A stretch of 64,000 nucleotides of DNA from Euryodendron excelsum (lineage: Eukaryota > Streptophyta > Magnoliopsida > Ericales > Pentaphylacaceae): positions 17,672,501 to 17,736,500 of the forward strand of contig CM065392.1 of NCBI GenBank assembly GCA_033060915.1. Direction: 5' to 3'. Under the pieces are notes generated by a model, which saw nothing but the letters and a program-made list of their open reading frames with translations, was not told the origin of the DNA and did no database searches. Within the stretch, counting starts at the first letter, position 1. Each line of letters starts with the position of its first letter. Shown piece after piece: positions 21,813 to 34,066 of this stretch. A program made the translations under genes and the position numbers.

Positions 21813-24490
21813 CTATACATGACCACCTGTACCACATGGGGGTGGCCTCCTCTCTCGTCTCGACTTACGGGTAAAGACCCGTGTGATACTACGTAGTCTC
21901 GACTGAGATGGCTCTGCCTGGGTGATCTGTGAAACGCCCTCAGGAGGTATATGCTGATGTGGGTCAATGGTAGGGCCTACGTCGACTGTATCAATAGGAG
22001 GCCTACTGCTAACCTGAGTGAGCTGAGATGACCCATCTACCTGTGATGGTGGTATGGGATGTGTAGTCTCGGATGGCACAGTAGATGGACCGTGACCCTG
22101 AGTGTCCATGAAAGGCATCTCTATACGGTACCCTTCAGGTAACAATGGATCGAAAAGTGCATGAAATCCCATATCATCTCCGACGGGCAAGGAACCAGAT
22201 CGCTGGTCATAAAAAACAGGAGAAACGTCGTGGCGGGGTGCAGTGCGACGAGGTCTCACCTCGCAACTGGTCGCATATGATGATGAGGGTACATATCGAG
22301 GGTCACTATGATATGTATATACTGGCATACTCGGTGTGACATGTGATGTAGGTGTCTGGATCGAGGCTGGCTGGCCAACTGAGTGATGCACCTGCGAAAC
22401 TGAGGGCTGGGCAACTGAGGGATGCGCCTGTGAAACTGAGGGCTGGGCAACCGAGGGCTGGGCCTGCGAAACTGATGGCTGGCCAACTGAGGGATGGGCC
22501 TGCGAAACTGATGGCTGGGCCTGCGATATACGCTGCTGCTCCCGTAATATGTCTAGTGACTTGGTACACAAGTCACGAGCCCTATACATGTCCTCTAGTG
22601 CCGGCTCAGTCCCAAACCCATATATAGCACGATCTATAAGATGATGCACGGTCGTGAAATGACGGGTCTGCAAAATGAAGCATAATTTTTATGTCCCTTT
22701 ACCACATCATATTTGCTTTGAAAAACCATATTACATAAAAAACTACTAACCGCAATCTCTACCGTAGACCCAACCTCCAGGTAGCCTCGATCTGGGCGGT
22801 GAGCTGGATTGCCCACTAATGGGCGTGTGATACGGCGATACCACTGCATATATGGATCGTCATATCGCATGTCTCCAGTAGTAGGAACCCCAACAACAAT
22901 ATGATCGCGGCGCTGCTGCCATCGCTGTATGTACTGTATATGATAGTCCATCCAATCGGTGTTATGTCTCCCACGCCCATCTAAACCATGTAAGTCCGGA
23001 GATGTGTTATGAGCCTGTGGAATGACCTGTCTGAAACCAAACTGTCGGCATACACGATCAGGTAAATGCCACTCTACGACCTCAAAGCACAATAATGGAG
23101 ATCGAGTCATCCAGATATCGCTCCCAGCTCGACAATAATCTGGAAGTGAATCGATGATAGCATCATATGGCCTCCATGCGAACTACAAACACATAAAAAT
23201 GTGGTACCCATTACTAATTGAAATATATGAACCAAAAAAAACTAAACATAAATATAGCTAAGGAGTATTCATACCTCGTCCGGCCTCAAGCGGTCCAACT
23301 GGTCGCGATATACACGGACAACATGGGTCGACACTGTATCTGTATGATATCTCGATCTCCATCTGACAGATATGTGTACATAATATGAAAACTATGTTTA
23401 ATGACTGAAGATATAAAGGTAAATATAAATAACTACTAGGTACATACCTAGCTCCCCACGGGCCACCGGGTAACTGTACCCCATCTATATCCAAGGGCTG
23501 CTGGCCATCAGTAGGCTGATCTCTACGACTAGGGCACATGCGCGGGAATCTCTCCCAAACCCATATCTGAATAAAGTTCAATGTTAAAACAAATACTAAA
23601 TGAAATAAAAATAAAACATTACGGCATACTGGATAAAGTGCAAAGTTATTGAACCTGCAACAAAAGTAGTGCGCCTGCTATCTGCTTCCCATCTGGCTTC
23701 GTCGCCCGGCACATCGACCTATAAAGCATAGCTAAGGTCGCACTGCCCCAGCTATATCTCCCTGCCGCGTCTAAGTCCTCCAGAAATGGAAGGTATGATA
23801 GTCTGACAAGAGTCTGGGATAAATCTGACATCAGCACCCCCCCAATCAGGCGAAGTATATATGCACGTGCGTGCCGCTGTACAGTAACATCATCAGCTCC
23901 AGCTGGAAGGGCCTGGAAAGTGTCACGGAGCCATGTAAGCCGAACACGGCCCCTATCTAACTGCTCTGGGGGTGGGGCCACACCTAACAACTGGACACAC
24001 AAGTCCTGCCACTCCTGCACAGTACTCCGAACCTCCCGTCGGATGATAGGATGGCCATCGACAGGTAGTCCTAATAATATAGAAACGTCCTGCAAAGTAA
24101 TGGTAGCCTCCCCAATAGTCAGATGGAAGGTATGGGTCTCCTGTCGCCAACGCTCTATGAACGCCGTGATCAAATGATGGTCCAACCGGATCATCCCTAC
24201 TCGGTAGACACCATAGAACCCAGCACGTAGTACATACTGCAAAATACGTGGGTGTATCACATCGTATAAATGACTGGCGGCGCGTCTGCATTTAAGAGGA
24301 TCTGTACCCTACATCATTAATTGGAAGGGCATTAGTATACACATGAAATCCCACAAAATATATGCATAAATATAAAACATATTATAAATGCGTATACCCC
24401 ATGGTCCCATATCCAACTCGATCGATGATGGCTCTGTAACGTCAGCATAGTACGATCGATAGGCCCAGGAAGAGCCGTAGCTGTATCCAT
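21813..24490 (-). CDS. plant mobile domain (PMD, MAIN-like) protein carried by the MULE
   Basis: Six exons chain cleanly on the minus strand: 24490-24398, 24308-23655, 23566-23448, 23362-23275, 23182-22751 and 22667-21813. All have GT/AG borders and the frame stays open for about 746 residues. The start ALPGPIDRTMLTLQSHHRSS is the typical N-terminus of PMD proteins. The domain core is seen in RLDHHLITAFIERWRQETHT, the ITLQDVSILLGLPVDGHP motif and YLPFLEDLDAAGRYSWG, followed by KQIAGALLLLQ, IWVWERFP and a C-terminal region. A Gln/Pro/Ser-Val repeat (SQAQPSVAQPSV-type) and a basic tail follow. In Arabidopsis the PMD proteins MAIN and MAIL1 act with the phosphatase-like PP7L in gene expression and transposon silencing. 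The mobile copies are found inside MULEs and Ty3 elements. No stop or frameshift is seen, unlike the transposase beside it. Confidence 0.85.
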
Positions 24491-24820
24491 AACACCTGCA
24501 ATTGACACATAACATATGGGGTTAAAACAGTAATAAAATAAATGATGTAAGGGTCTGCAAAGTCATTGAGTTTCTGCATAAAAGCTGTCAATGATAGGAT
24601 CAATACCTCAGAGACCTACAAATATCACATCTATGCATGTGAACGATGTGACAAAACCCTAAAAAAACTATCAATGAAATACAAATAAGCCTTACAATTA
24701 ATACGATAAGTTCAAATGCAATTAAGTTCAAATATACGCTTAATGACAACCAACCATTATCTTAAATAGAAATACAAATTGTTCTTCACTAGGTAGCTAA
24801 TTGTTCTTCCAATACATAAA
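24491..24820. other. spacer between PMD gene and transposase gene
   Basis: AT-rich, non-coding, 330 bp. It must contain the transposase 3' end and the PMD promoter; no clear TATA box was picked out. Confidence 0.5.
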
Positions 24821-27758
24821 TCAGGCAGTCCGGTTTGGACATTTACGCCTATCATGGCCTTGTTGTTTACAAATACCGCAATTATTGAATTGTCGTCTCC
24901 TAGAGACGTCCATCTCATTCTGGATTCGTTTGTTTTTTTTGGACGCCCTGGCGTAGCTTCTCTCGTCGACGGGTCGGATCTGGAATGAGCTTAGGACCAT
25001 CATAGGAAACCCAATAATGCTCGTGCACCATCGGTTGGAAACTTGATTCGTACACGTGAGCAAAAACGTCGAGATTATATTGAGGAGCAATTAAGCCCCA
25101 TGGTTGTCTTCCTGTTTTCGCGCAAACTGCCAGCATGTGCGAACAAGGATAATGGTAGATGACCCATTTTCCGCAGTCACACGAGGGAGGATTCAAAGTC
25201 ACCGGATGTCTGTTATTCCCTTTCGTGCCTACTGGGTTTGTAATAACCTCAGCGGAACCCTGAGCCCTGCATTTGGAATATACTAACTTCATAGTTGTAA
25301 TAGAGATGCAGACTTCTACAAATCTATCAATAAACGGTGTGAATTAAAAAAACTGTATAAATTTTATGACATTACCAATTAAAGACATTAACGCGATGCA
25401 TCGCCGATCGAGCTTGATAAGATTCTATCTTCTTTTGCACTTTCGATGTGTACCTCAACCCCTTCTCTGCGGCACGATGAATTTGTACTCGTTTCTCGGT
25501 GAAAGTTGCCACCAAACGGTAAAAAGTTACCTGAACACATGCAGTTATGGGCAAGTCTCGTGCACCTCTTAAGACATTATTATAGCACTCTGAATCGTTG
25601 GTGGTTAAAACTCCCCAACGATAACCTCCGTCATGCGCCAATGTCCACTTCCTAGGGTCCTCGTTGCACAGGTCGCGAAATGCTTTTGTCGCTGACTCCG
25701 TTTGTAAATTTTTAATCTCATCCATTGCCTCATCGAACTTACGCACCTGACGGGCAGTTCCAGCTTTCCATATAAGATCCTTAACTTTAGCATTGTTGAA
25801 CTTTTTTTGGTAATTACTTTTAAAGTGCCTAAGGCAATATCGATGGACTCCAACTGGTTGCCCGTCTCGTGGACTTTCCCAATAATCTTTTACTGCACTC
25901 AATATGGCTGCATGCCGATCAGAAATCAATGTGATCCCCTCTTTCCCTGGCACAATAAGATGTCTGACATGGTAGATAAACCATGACCAATCACGATAGT
26001 TTTCCGATTCAACTACTGCGAAAGCTAGAGGGAAAACATTGTTGGCAACAGTTTTGGCCACAGCAATCAACAACACTCCTGTATATTTCCCATAAAGGTG
26101 GGTACCATCGATACAAATCACTGGAGGGCAGTGGTTGAAACCTTCAATGCATGGACGGAATGCCCAGAAAATTCTGTCAAGCGCGACGTCGGCAGACCTT
26201 CCAATGTCACGTGTTTCCAATACCACAGCTGTCCCCGGGTTCCTGAACTGCAACGTTCTCATGTACCTTGGCAACTTCTCATAGGACTCATCCCAATCCC
26301 CGAAAACCATCGCAATGGACTTTGTTCTTCCAAGCCAAGCTTTTTTGTATGAGACTGTGAAACCAGCACTACTTTTTACACTCTCGATTATGGAAGCTAT
26401 CTTCCATCCAGGGTCTTCCTGTACACCACAACAAAATAAATATTCAATCTTTATATTCATATGAGCATTACTGCATAATATCCAAACATCTTACTTTTAA
26501 GTTACAATTTATAAGAACTTACCGCAACTTGTGTCTTAATCATGTGTGCAATGAATGTCGAATTAAGGTTGCGGTGATCCAAACTCTCCATCCCATGTAA
26601 ACAAGTATGAGGCCCAGGGTATTGTGTGATTTCAAACAAAGTATGCTTCTTCTTTAAACAGGCACGCAATTTCCATGGGCAATCATGACTGCACCTGGTG
26701 CTCCAAACCTTTTTTTTATTTGTTTCTACAACATAATAATGTTTGTTCCTCTTCACATGATACCAATTACATGCACGGATCACTGCATCCTTATCTCTAA
26801 AAACCATACCTTTTGCAAACTCTGGATTAACATCTGACCATGTTGGACCGCGATGGTATAAGTCTCGATCAGCTGCGGAATCATCTACCCCATCCAGGTT
26901 CGTAAAAAAGGGCACCGGATTGTCATTCAATTCATTCACTTGTTCTTGCCCATCGTCATCAGAGTCGTCATTTTCATCATTTCTTATTAAAACATCAACA
27001 TCTTCCTCTGATTGATCGGATTGAACAATATCTACATCTTCATCTTCATCTATCCCTCTACCAATCTCATCAAGGCCCACAAGTCGTTCTACAGGATCCA
27101 TACTTGTACTGGGGACCTCCCGCCTCTACGCACCCCCTTGACCCGAAGCATATTGTGAGTGATATGTGGGTGGATTGTCAAAGTCATGCAATTGTTCAAC
27201 ATTACTTAGACCCTGTGAGTAATCATTGTATGGGGGTGAACAAGTTAGGCATCGATTGTCCTGGCGCATCCTCTTCAATTGCGCTTCGACTACTATGCCC
27301 AACTGTAAGCATTCTAGTAAATGTCCCTAAATCCGATGCATCACCTCTCCCTCTCAAGATTTCACCGTAGGACTGGACATCTCCCCAATTAAAATCAGGA
27401 CGATTGTGACTGGTGGTCATTGTGGATATGTCTTTCTCAATGTACATTTCAACACAATACATGTCAGGATATCTCGAAGGGAGATTTAACACAGTTTGCA
27501 ATGTCTCGTCATCCTTAACTGACAACTTCTTATATATCCATACTTCTCCATTTCGTCTAACAGGGTATCTACATATGAACTTTATGTTTACATGCTCTCC
27601 AAACTCATCCATCTTAGGAATGATTATGTCTCGTAACCCACTAAGTGAGGTTCCCAGTTCTACATTATAACATCCACTAGCCTCTATATCATAGGCTATC
27701 CCTTCTCTTCGATCTCGGACTATCTTCCCCCCCAATAAAACAGTACCATTGTCGTCAT
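24821..27758 (-). pseudogene. MuDR-type MULE transposase gene, probably frame-disrupted
   Basis: Minus strand, exons about 27758-26523, 26418-about 25375, and about 25330-24821. Order: PB1-like N-terminus (YDIEASGCYNVELG...), acidic linker, MuDR DNA-binding region (GMVFRDKDAVIRACNWYHVK; CPWKLRACL), catalytic MULE domain with Asp in VICIDGTHLYGKY, Asp in ITLISDRHAAI and probable Glu in TTNDSECYNN, the CLRH motif, a SWIM zinc finger (CDCGKWVIYHYPCSH) and a CCHC knuckle (CGICKQQGHDRRKC). Lesions: the start ATG at 27758 is out of frame unless the G7 run at 27727-27733 had one more G; a C5 run near 27236 shifts frame; a TAG follows GQGGA near 27125; and an A8 run near 24940 shifts frame before the knuckle. 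Three of the four lie in homopolymers, so sequencing error is possible. The junction between exons 2 and 3 is unresolved. Confidence 0.85.
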
Positions 27759-29326
27759 TACTTACCTGTGCCTACCATCAAACAAAATGGTTTGAGAATA
27801 AAAAAAGTAACACATATATTTACAAAGCAAATAATGGTTTTGACAAGTAAGGTACTAACAAACTAAAAGTTGATCTTAACTCATATATTTACATGAATAT
27901 ATCTATTTATGTGTTCTATATATAACAATGTAGCGGAGTTTAAAATGTTCTCATCAATAGTTTCCTCAAAATTATGAAATTAAAGAAGCCACGTGTTCTA
28001 TATATAGCACCTCTATTTTTTAATTTAAAATATATTTAACTTTATTAGCCATTTTAATTTTTTTATTCTTTAAATATTTTTAATGTAAATATCTCATTGA
28101 TTAATTTTTGTATTTTCCACACAAATCGGACAATTGCAAAAGAGGTGCTTATATATTTTTCAGAGAAACAGTAAAAGAGTGATTAGTTTCAATTTGCCCT
28201 ATATTTTTTTAAACAACAGTTATGTTGACAATATTGTCGAAATTATAAAGTCTTAGGTGCTTGTTATACCTAATAAATTTAAAGTTAATCAAAAATTAAG
28301 ATAAACATCCCACTAAACACTCAAAACTATACTAATTTTTTTTAGAAATGAGTACATATAAAAACGGAGATAAGGAAGACCAATTGAAAAAACTTACCCT
28401 GAAATAACGAAAATAGAGAAATACACTAAAAAATTTATCCATAACAAAAGAAAAGAGAGAAATACCAAAAACCAAGGGTCCAAAGTGCAAACAAATTTAC
28501 TTGTTTCCATATGCAATGTGTGAGCTTGAAATGAAATATAAACTAAAGCATTTTTATGTCTATAACTAAAATAAAACTAAGAGTAATGCACATATTCACC
28601 CACACTCGGAGTATAAGCTTGCGAACAAGTGAGAGAGGCCACGTTGAGCCTCCAATGATCCTAATTGCTTATTCTTATTTTTAAATTAAATTAAATATTC
28701 TTAAAACTTTTAATTTTATATGTAAACACATGTTATAAGGCCATTTGTTAGCTTTATATTTAACTTTAAAATATATTTAACTTTATTAGCCATTTCATTT
28801 TTTTTTTTCTTTTCATATTTTTAATGTAAATATCTTATTGAATAATTTTTTTATTTCATTTTTATTCTTTATTAATTTTATTAGCAATTCCAATTAACTT
28901 TATTAATTTTTTATTCTTTACATATTTTTTTATTGTTGGCCTACTCTCTCATTTTTATTTCTTTCATTATATTGCTTAAAGCAAAGCTAATTAAATTAAA
29001 TTTTAATTTAATACATTTGAAGGAAAATGTAGCAGAGAACTTAAACTAAAGTTTTTTCATGTCTATAACTAAAATAAAATCAAGAATAATGCATACACAA
29101 AAATTTGTTACCACATATAATTGATGGACTAATAATGCACATATTTACTCACAAAGATTCAATAAAAACAAACAAATCAACATACAATGGTTGTAACAAT
29201 AAAAAATAAACATACCTGTGGTTCACCCACACTCGGAGGAGAACCCGTGAATGAGAGAGAGAAAGACGCGAATGAGAGATAGAGAGAGGGAGGCGTGACA
29301 ATGTTGTATATTTTGTAACCTGATGC

Positions 29327-29328
<2 letters not shown>
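27759..29328 (-). promoter_or_regulatory. AT-rich 5' leader and promoter region of the transposase, with an internal duplication
   Basis: A block starting AAAATATATTTAACTTTA occurs at 28027 and again at 28768. TATAACTAAAATAAAA occurs at 28561 and 29063, and CACCCACACTCGGA at 28597 and 29224. On the minus strand the last block ends in the splice donor ACAG|GTATG (29216/29215). This suggests a non-coding first exon spliced to an acceptor near 27775 just upstream of the ATG. The changing spacing shows partial duplication followed by insertions or deletions. Confidence 0.5.

Positions 29329-29383
<55 letters not shown>
29329..29383. repeat. (GA)n microsatellite near the MULE right end
   Basis: About 27 uninterrupted GA units; on the minus strand a (CT)n tract just upstream of the inferred transposase leader exon. 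Confidence 0.92.
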
Positions 29384-29386
<3 letters not shown>

Positions 29387-29449
29387 CGATCGCTGATATA
29401 AAACGAGAATGAACTGAGGAAGACGACGACTAGGGTTTATGTCGAGTAA

Positions 29450-29682
29450 AACCGCCAATTCAATTGGCGGTTTTAATGAAATCGCTAATTGAATTAGCGG
29501 TTTCTTAAAATCGCCAATTCAATTGGCGTTTTTTATTCTACGGTTAAAATCGCTAATCCAATTAGCGTTTTTATTATAAACGCCAATTCGATTAGCGATG
29601 AACTCGTATTCGAGAATAAAGTTAAAACATCCCTCAATTATAGAATTAAGTTTCTAAAATGGCTTTGTCAGGGAAACTTCCC
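29450..29682 (-). repeat. MULE right terminal inverted repeat with five palindromes
   Basis: Mirrors the left end: five CGCYAATTNNATTRGCG palindromes (29447-29600) followed by outer blocks that pair with the left terminus and end in GGGAAACTTCCC. Left and right repeats differ by scattered substitutions and small gaps. Confidence 0.85.
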
Positions 29683-29692
29683 CTTGTTTCTC
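29683..29692. other. right target-site duplication of the MULE
   Basis: Exact copy of CTTGTTTCTC at 19240-19249. The host sequence after it (from 29693) is the displaced upstream region of the COMM gene. Confidence 0.9.
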
Positions 29693-30643
29693 TGCCGCTG
29701 CCACTAGTAAAGTGCAAAACGTCTGCCCTGGGGTGTTTGACGTGTTAAATTCGCCAAGCTATGTTTTGTTAACGGGTATTTATTTTAAAAAATATTTATT
29801 TAACCAGTGTCTTTTAAACTTATTTACTGGACCTTATTTGACCTTTTTAACAAATAAATAACTAAAAATGTCTGTATCAATGACGATTTTAATTCAGACC
29901 TAAAACCATCATTGCCAAAAAAAACTTTTAATTGCACTGTATTAATTCGAAATTTGAAAGATTTTTTTTGGTTGAATGCAGATTAAGATGTCAAGTCTCT
30001 AAATCTTAGGATTGAAACAGTTAGTTTGATTGAAACTCTATTATTACTCAAATAAAATAGGCCAAAAAATAGAGTTAGTTTGGATTGTAGATTGTTATGT
30101 CTCATAGTCTTTCTTCCTTTGCCTACTACCAATCACCGGGACTATTGCAAAGGCCTTGGTTCGCGTGGCTCCCACGATTGTGGAATTGAAAAGCACCCTT
30201 GGCAACAACAGCAAGCGCAGCAGCAGAGGAACGACAATCAGAAGCAAAAAGAAAACCAAATGTCATTCCTTTTTTCGTACCTCCCCCCTAATCTAGTAAT
30301 AAGGCCTTCCAAGGTAATCTCTTCTCTCAGACCATATATATTAGCATTTGCTTGTGCGTTCCCATTAGTTATTCTAAGAGAGGAGTTTGAGTGGGATAAC
30401 TATAAGAATAGGTTTCTGCTCACACTCCTTACTTTCATTCATGTTTACGAATACCTTCTTCCATTCATGTGCAATACCCTTCCCAACTTACTCAAATGTT
30501 GGCTCAAGCGAATTGTTGGTATTCAAACATCTCTTTAGGACTAGCATTGACTTCCTTCTCTAACTGCTAGCTGAATAAGGAAGGATGCTTAACTAGTCCT
30601 ATCCTAGCTATTAGTAGGAAGCTGTAGTAAACTATGCAGCGGC

Positions 30644-31706
30644 TGTTAGAATAAATGGGTGTAAACCCCATTATTTTGTTGATCTTTGAGCCAATATAAA
30701 TGTAGGACTCATGCATCTTTTGTGTTGGGTCATTGGTGCGTTGGATTCACCTTCGAGAGTAGATGAATCTAGACTATTTACTTACTCAAATCCGTGTATG
30801 ATTGAATGAGTTATTGGCCTCCAAAGTCACCCCCTTGAATATGGGTTATGTAGTTGAAAGTGAGTTATCCCAAATTGATTTCCTATGGAAAATATGTTGT
30901 CCATATATAACTCAAGTTTGGAGTAAGGTTTGGGCCCCAAGGGGCACCTCACTTTTGTAAAAGGGGGAGTTCCTATGGAACCCATAGGTTGACCCAATAC
31001 ACCACACGCGCACACCGCTGCCCGCCCGTGTTCAAGTCAGGTCAAGACGTGGGTCGTGGGTTTGGTTCAATTTTTATCTTTTTGAGCTAGGGTCGGAATT
31101 AAATTAATTAATTTTATATTAACTAATTAATTTCTGACGGTTTGACCAAACAGATGTGTCCTTCCGGTAAGGGGCTATTTAGCTGCTGATACCTATTCGA
31201 ACCAGTGTTTCGAACAGGCACCTGGGCTCTATAAAATAAAGCAGCATTCTAGCATTCATATTAATTCCGAACATTTTGAAATTCCGAGTTGTTGCATACA
31301 ACGAATTCTTCTTCGTCTTCCTCCCGTATTTTCCTGAGAAAGTTCAGATCATCTTGTGAAGCCGCCGAGTAGTTTTTATTGAAGTGCTGCCTAAAGATTA
31401 CTGAGATCGTTTTATCCTGAGAGTCAAACGCCCATCATCCCGTGAGCACCAACTGTGGGGGGTGAATCTGTCTTTAAAGAGAGAGTGTGAAACACTCGAC
31501 TCAATCTATCTTTCGACTTCTACATTTTCTATTTTTGTGAACGACAACCGGGTAAGTCGTTATGATTTAGTTTGTTCTTATTTAGATTTTAATTGTCTTC
31601 TAGTTAAAATTGTTTCTAGTTGATAATTAGTTAATTCGTGTTATTTATTGTTTGTCATCACTAATTATACATATAGTAATTAAAATAGGGATTATTTTAT
31701 CCAACA
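30644..31706 (+). repeat. copia-type solo LTR
   Basis: Begins TGTTAGAATAAATGGG and ends TTTATCCAACA, 1063 bp. A TATA box (CTATAAAATAAAG) lies near 31230. The flanks GCGGC and ACGAC could be a decayed 5-bp target duplication (two transitions apart). No coding region is attached. Confidence 0.6.
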
Positions 31707-32184
31707 ACGACATTTGCAATCACTGCACTTAGGAGCCCTTCCTCTATGCAATGTTGTTTATGTACTTCTTATTCTAGTAGCTAGATGGAAGATATGATAG
31801 AATGTCTCTTGTGAGGGAAGTAGCTAAGCCCTTCCGATAGCACCTAAGTCTGGTAGCTCAGTTGCTCCTAAGTCCGGTAGTAGGGTAGGGGTGGAAGAAC
31901 CTTTACTTAAGGGATTTCCGCAGCTTTCTCTTCCTTTCCTGAAGCGATAGATGGTTACATTTCAGAAGCTACCTATCTATGTTATAGGGAACCACAAAGG
32001 TTGACAGGTAACTCTAACCCAATCATTAATTAGGTGTAATGAATTTCTTTCTTGCGTGGAAAACGGGGTAGGGATTCTCTATACAATGAGACCGTAGACT
32101 ATTTATTGGATATTGATGGAGAAACAAGAAGAGAAGCTCCACGCCCAAGCTTAAGCACTCCACATATCAACCGTGAATATTTCT

Positions 32185-32515
32185 ATTATTTATGATTGGA
32201 GCAAGATGAAAAGTTCAATTAATATTGTGACACTGTAACGTGTGAATACATGTATATATACTTATTTCTTCATCTTGCATTCAATGAATTAAAGTTTATA
32301 TTATTCATGATTAGAGCAAGAGGAATAGTTCAATTAATATTGTGTCTCTGCAATATATATACTTATCTTTTTCATCCTACATTCAACGAATGAAAATTTA
32401 TATTATTCATGATTGGAGCAACAAGAAGAGTTCAATTGAGATCGTGTCTCTCTAATATAGAAATATGTGTACGTATATATACTTATCTTTTTTATTCTGC
32501 ATTCAACAAAGAAAT
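32185..32515. repeat. three-copy tandem repeat, about 118 bp
   Basis: Each unit carries ATGATTGGAGCAA-like, GTTCAATTAATATTGTG-like, TATATACTTATCTTT-like and TGCATTCAA-like blocks in the same order, with moderate divergence. Confidence 0.65.
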
Positions 32516-32641
32516 CTTTTAAATTTGAAATTCAAAGAGTCCCACTGTAAGTGTTTTTAGCAATTACGCTTTTAGTTCAAAACTAAAAGTGTTATTGATA
32601 AAGACGTTTCAATTATTTATTTCTTTGATTTATACTTTTTT

Positions 32642-33865
32642 GGATAAATTACATTGACCACCCTTGAGGTTTGGCTTTAATACACAAACTACCCCTCACG
32701 TCTCAGAAATTATACTAACCTCCCTTGTCAGAGCTAAAAGACAATTTTACCCCTTATTTTTTTAACATAAAAGATAAATCATTTTTCATCTTTCCCTTTT
32801 CTCTATCCTCACTCTTTCTCCTCCCCTTTTTCTCTCCTGTTGCCGGCCAGCCCCCACTTTCCCTCTCTACCTCCACTGTCATCTGTACACCCCCAATCCA
32901 CCTCACCTCCCTCTGCGTTCACTGTCGTCACCTCACCTCCAACCACTACCCAACGTCCCTCTCCTCCCACGCCACTACCCCAGCCACCACTCACCCTCAC
33001 CACCCTAATTCTACCGATAATCCACCCACATCACCTATAGTGGAGGACACCAACAAACCAATTCACCCTTATATTGCTTACATCCTCTCTCTATTCACTG
33101 TATATACAAAAAGCATGGTTGATGTCTTATGGGTTTTGGGTTCGATTGATGGGTGCCAGAAAACCCATTTGATATAACTTGGTTACTATGTGTTTGCTGA
33201 TCGGTGGAAGGAGCTTGATGTTAGATGTTGATATTGATGATAGTAATGGGTACGATGTTAGTGATGAGCGTAATGGTGGTGATGGGGATGGTGGTGGCTG
33301 TGGTTTGGGCATGGTGGTGATGGGGCATGAAGGTGGGCGGTGGCTTTCTCTCTTAAGTAAATAACTAGTGGTGGATGTTGCATGTTGATGATGGTGATGC
33401 TAGTGGTGGCTGTGGTTTGGGGCTATAGGAGGCAGTTTAACGGATGTTGAAGAGGGGCGGCTATAGTGGCGAAACCCCACCGACCTCTTTATGGCTTGTT
33501 CTCCCTCTTCTCCCTCTCTCTCAAGTAAATAACCAAGAAATTAGGATTTTTTTGGGGTTAGCCAGAGAATGGGGTTTGTGTTAGGGTTGGAGTTAGCTAG
33601 AATGGTGGCTGCACTAGTCGGGAAAGAGGCATTTAAGCGTGGATAGTGAGATATACACTAAATATGTTTTAGTTAATTAAAGTTTTGTTAATTACATTCG
33701 TAAGGGTAGTTTAGGAATTCAGAAAGATTAAAGTTTGACTTAGTCAAGGGAGGAGGGAATCTGTTCCAAGTATCATAAAGGAAGGGAGGTCAATGTAATT
33801 TCTAAGACATGAGGGGTAATTTGTGTATTAAAGCTAAACCTCGGGGGTGGTCAGTGTAATTTACC
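32642..33865. mobile_element. 1.2-kb element with long terminal inverted repeats
   Basis: Left end GGATAAATTACATTGACCAC and right end (reversed) GGTAAATTACACTGACCAC pair over about 90 bp, continuing through TTTAATACACAAA and ACCCCTCA. T-runs flank both ends and could hide an 8-9 bp target duplication, as in Mutator-like elements. The interior is C-rich on the left and G-rich on the right, giving spurious open frames. Confidence 0.65.
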
Positions 33866-34066
33866 TTTTTTTTTTAAATTCAATTCTTATTATCACAAAA
33901 CGAAAATACAATTACAGAAGATATATTAAAAGTGACATTGTGAATGAGCTTTCATTGAAAGCGTCATTACCAATGACATATAGCCATGGTCCTGTAAATA
34001 AGTTTAAAAGGACCCTGGTTAAATAAATATCTTTTAAAATAAACATCTTTTGGTAAGCTATATTTT

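Larger units (their letters stand above)
19250..29682 (-). mobile_element. complete Mutator-like element (MULE) with transposase, PMD gene and orphan ORF
   Basis: The element is 10,433 bp with a perfect 10-bp target duplication. Termini are GGGTTGTTTCCCTGAC (left) and, reversed, GGGAAGTTTCCCTGAC (right), extending into about 255-bp inverted repeats. It carries three minus-strand genes: a MuDR-type transposase with an N-terminal PB1-like region, a plant mobile domain gene, and an unknown ORF. It also has a 178-bp tandem array near the left end. The perfect target duplication suggests a fairly recent insertion. It landed in the 5' untranslated region of the COMM gene, and its genes read in the same direction as that gene. 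Confidence 0.93.
29774..34054. mobile_element. 4.3-kb inverted-repeat element upstream of the MULE
   Basis: The left arm (29774-about 29930) and the right arm (about 33905-34054) are inverted copies: ATTTATTTAACCAG, CTTTTAAACTTATTTAC and GGACC occur in both. Near-identical 18-bp direct repeats AAGCTATRTTTTGTTAAC flank it (29756-29773 and 34055-34072). No transposase is visible; the interior holds a solo LTR, a tandem repeat and another TIR element. The superfamily is not resolved. Confidence 0.6.

Noticed and set aside
22145..22627. Plus-strand and alternative-frame ORFs opposite the PMD last exon
   Set aside because: Shadows of the repetitive Gln/Pro/Ser-Val coding sequence on the minus strand.
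30080..30538. 152-codon plus-strand ORF
   Set aside because: No recognisable domain, a Gln-rich stretch from a simple repeat, and location inside a non-autonomous inverted-repeat element; treated as chance.
32725..33364. Pro/Ser/Thr-rich and Gly-rich ORFs
   Set aside because: They follow from the C-rich and G-rich halves of the 1.2-kb TIR element.
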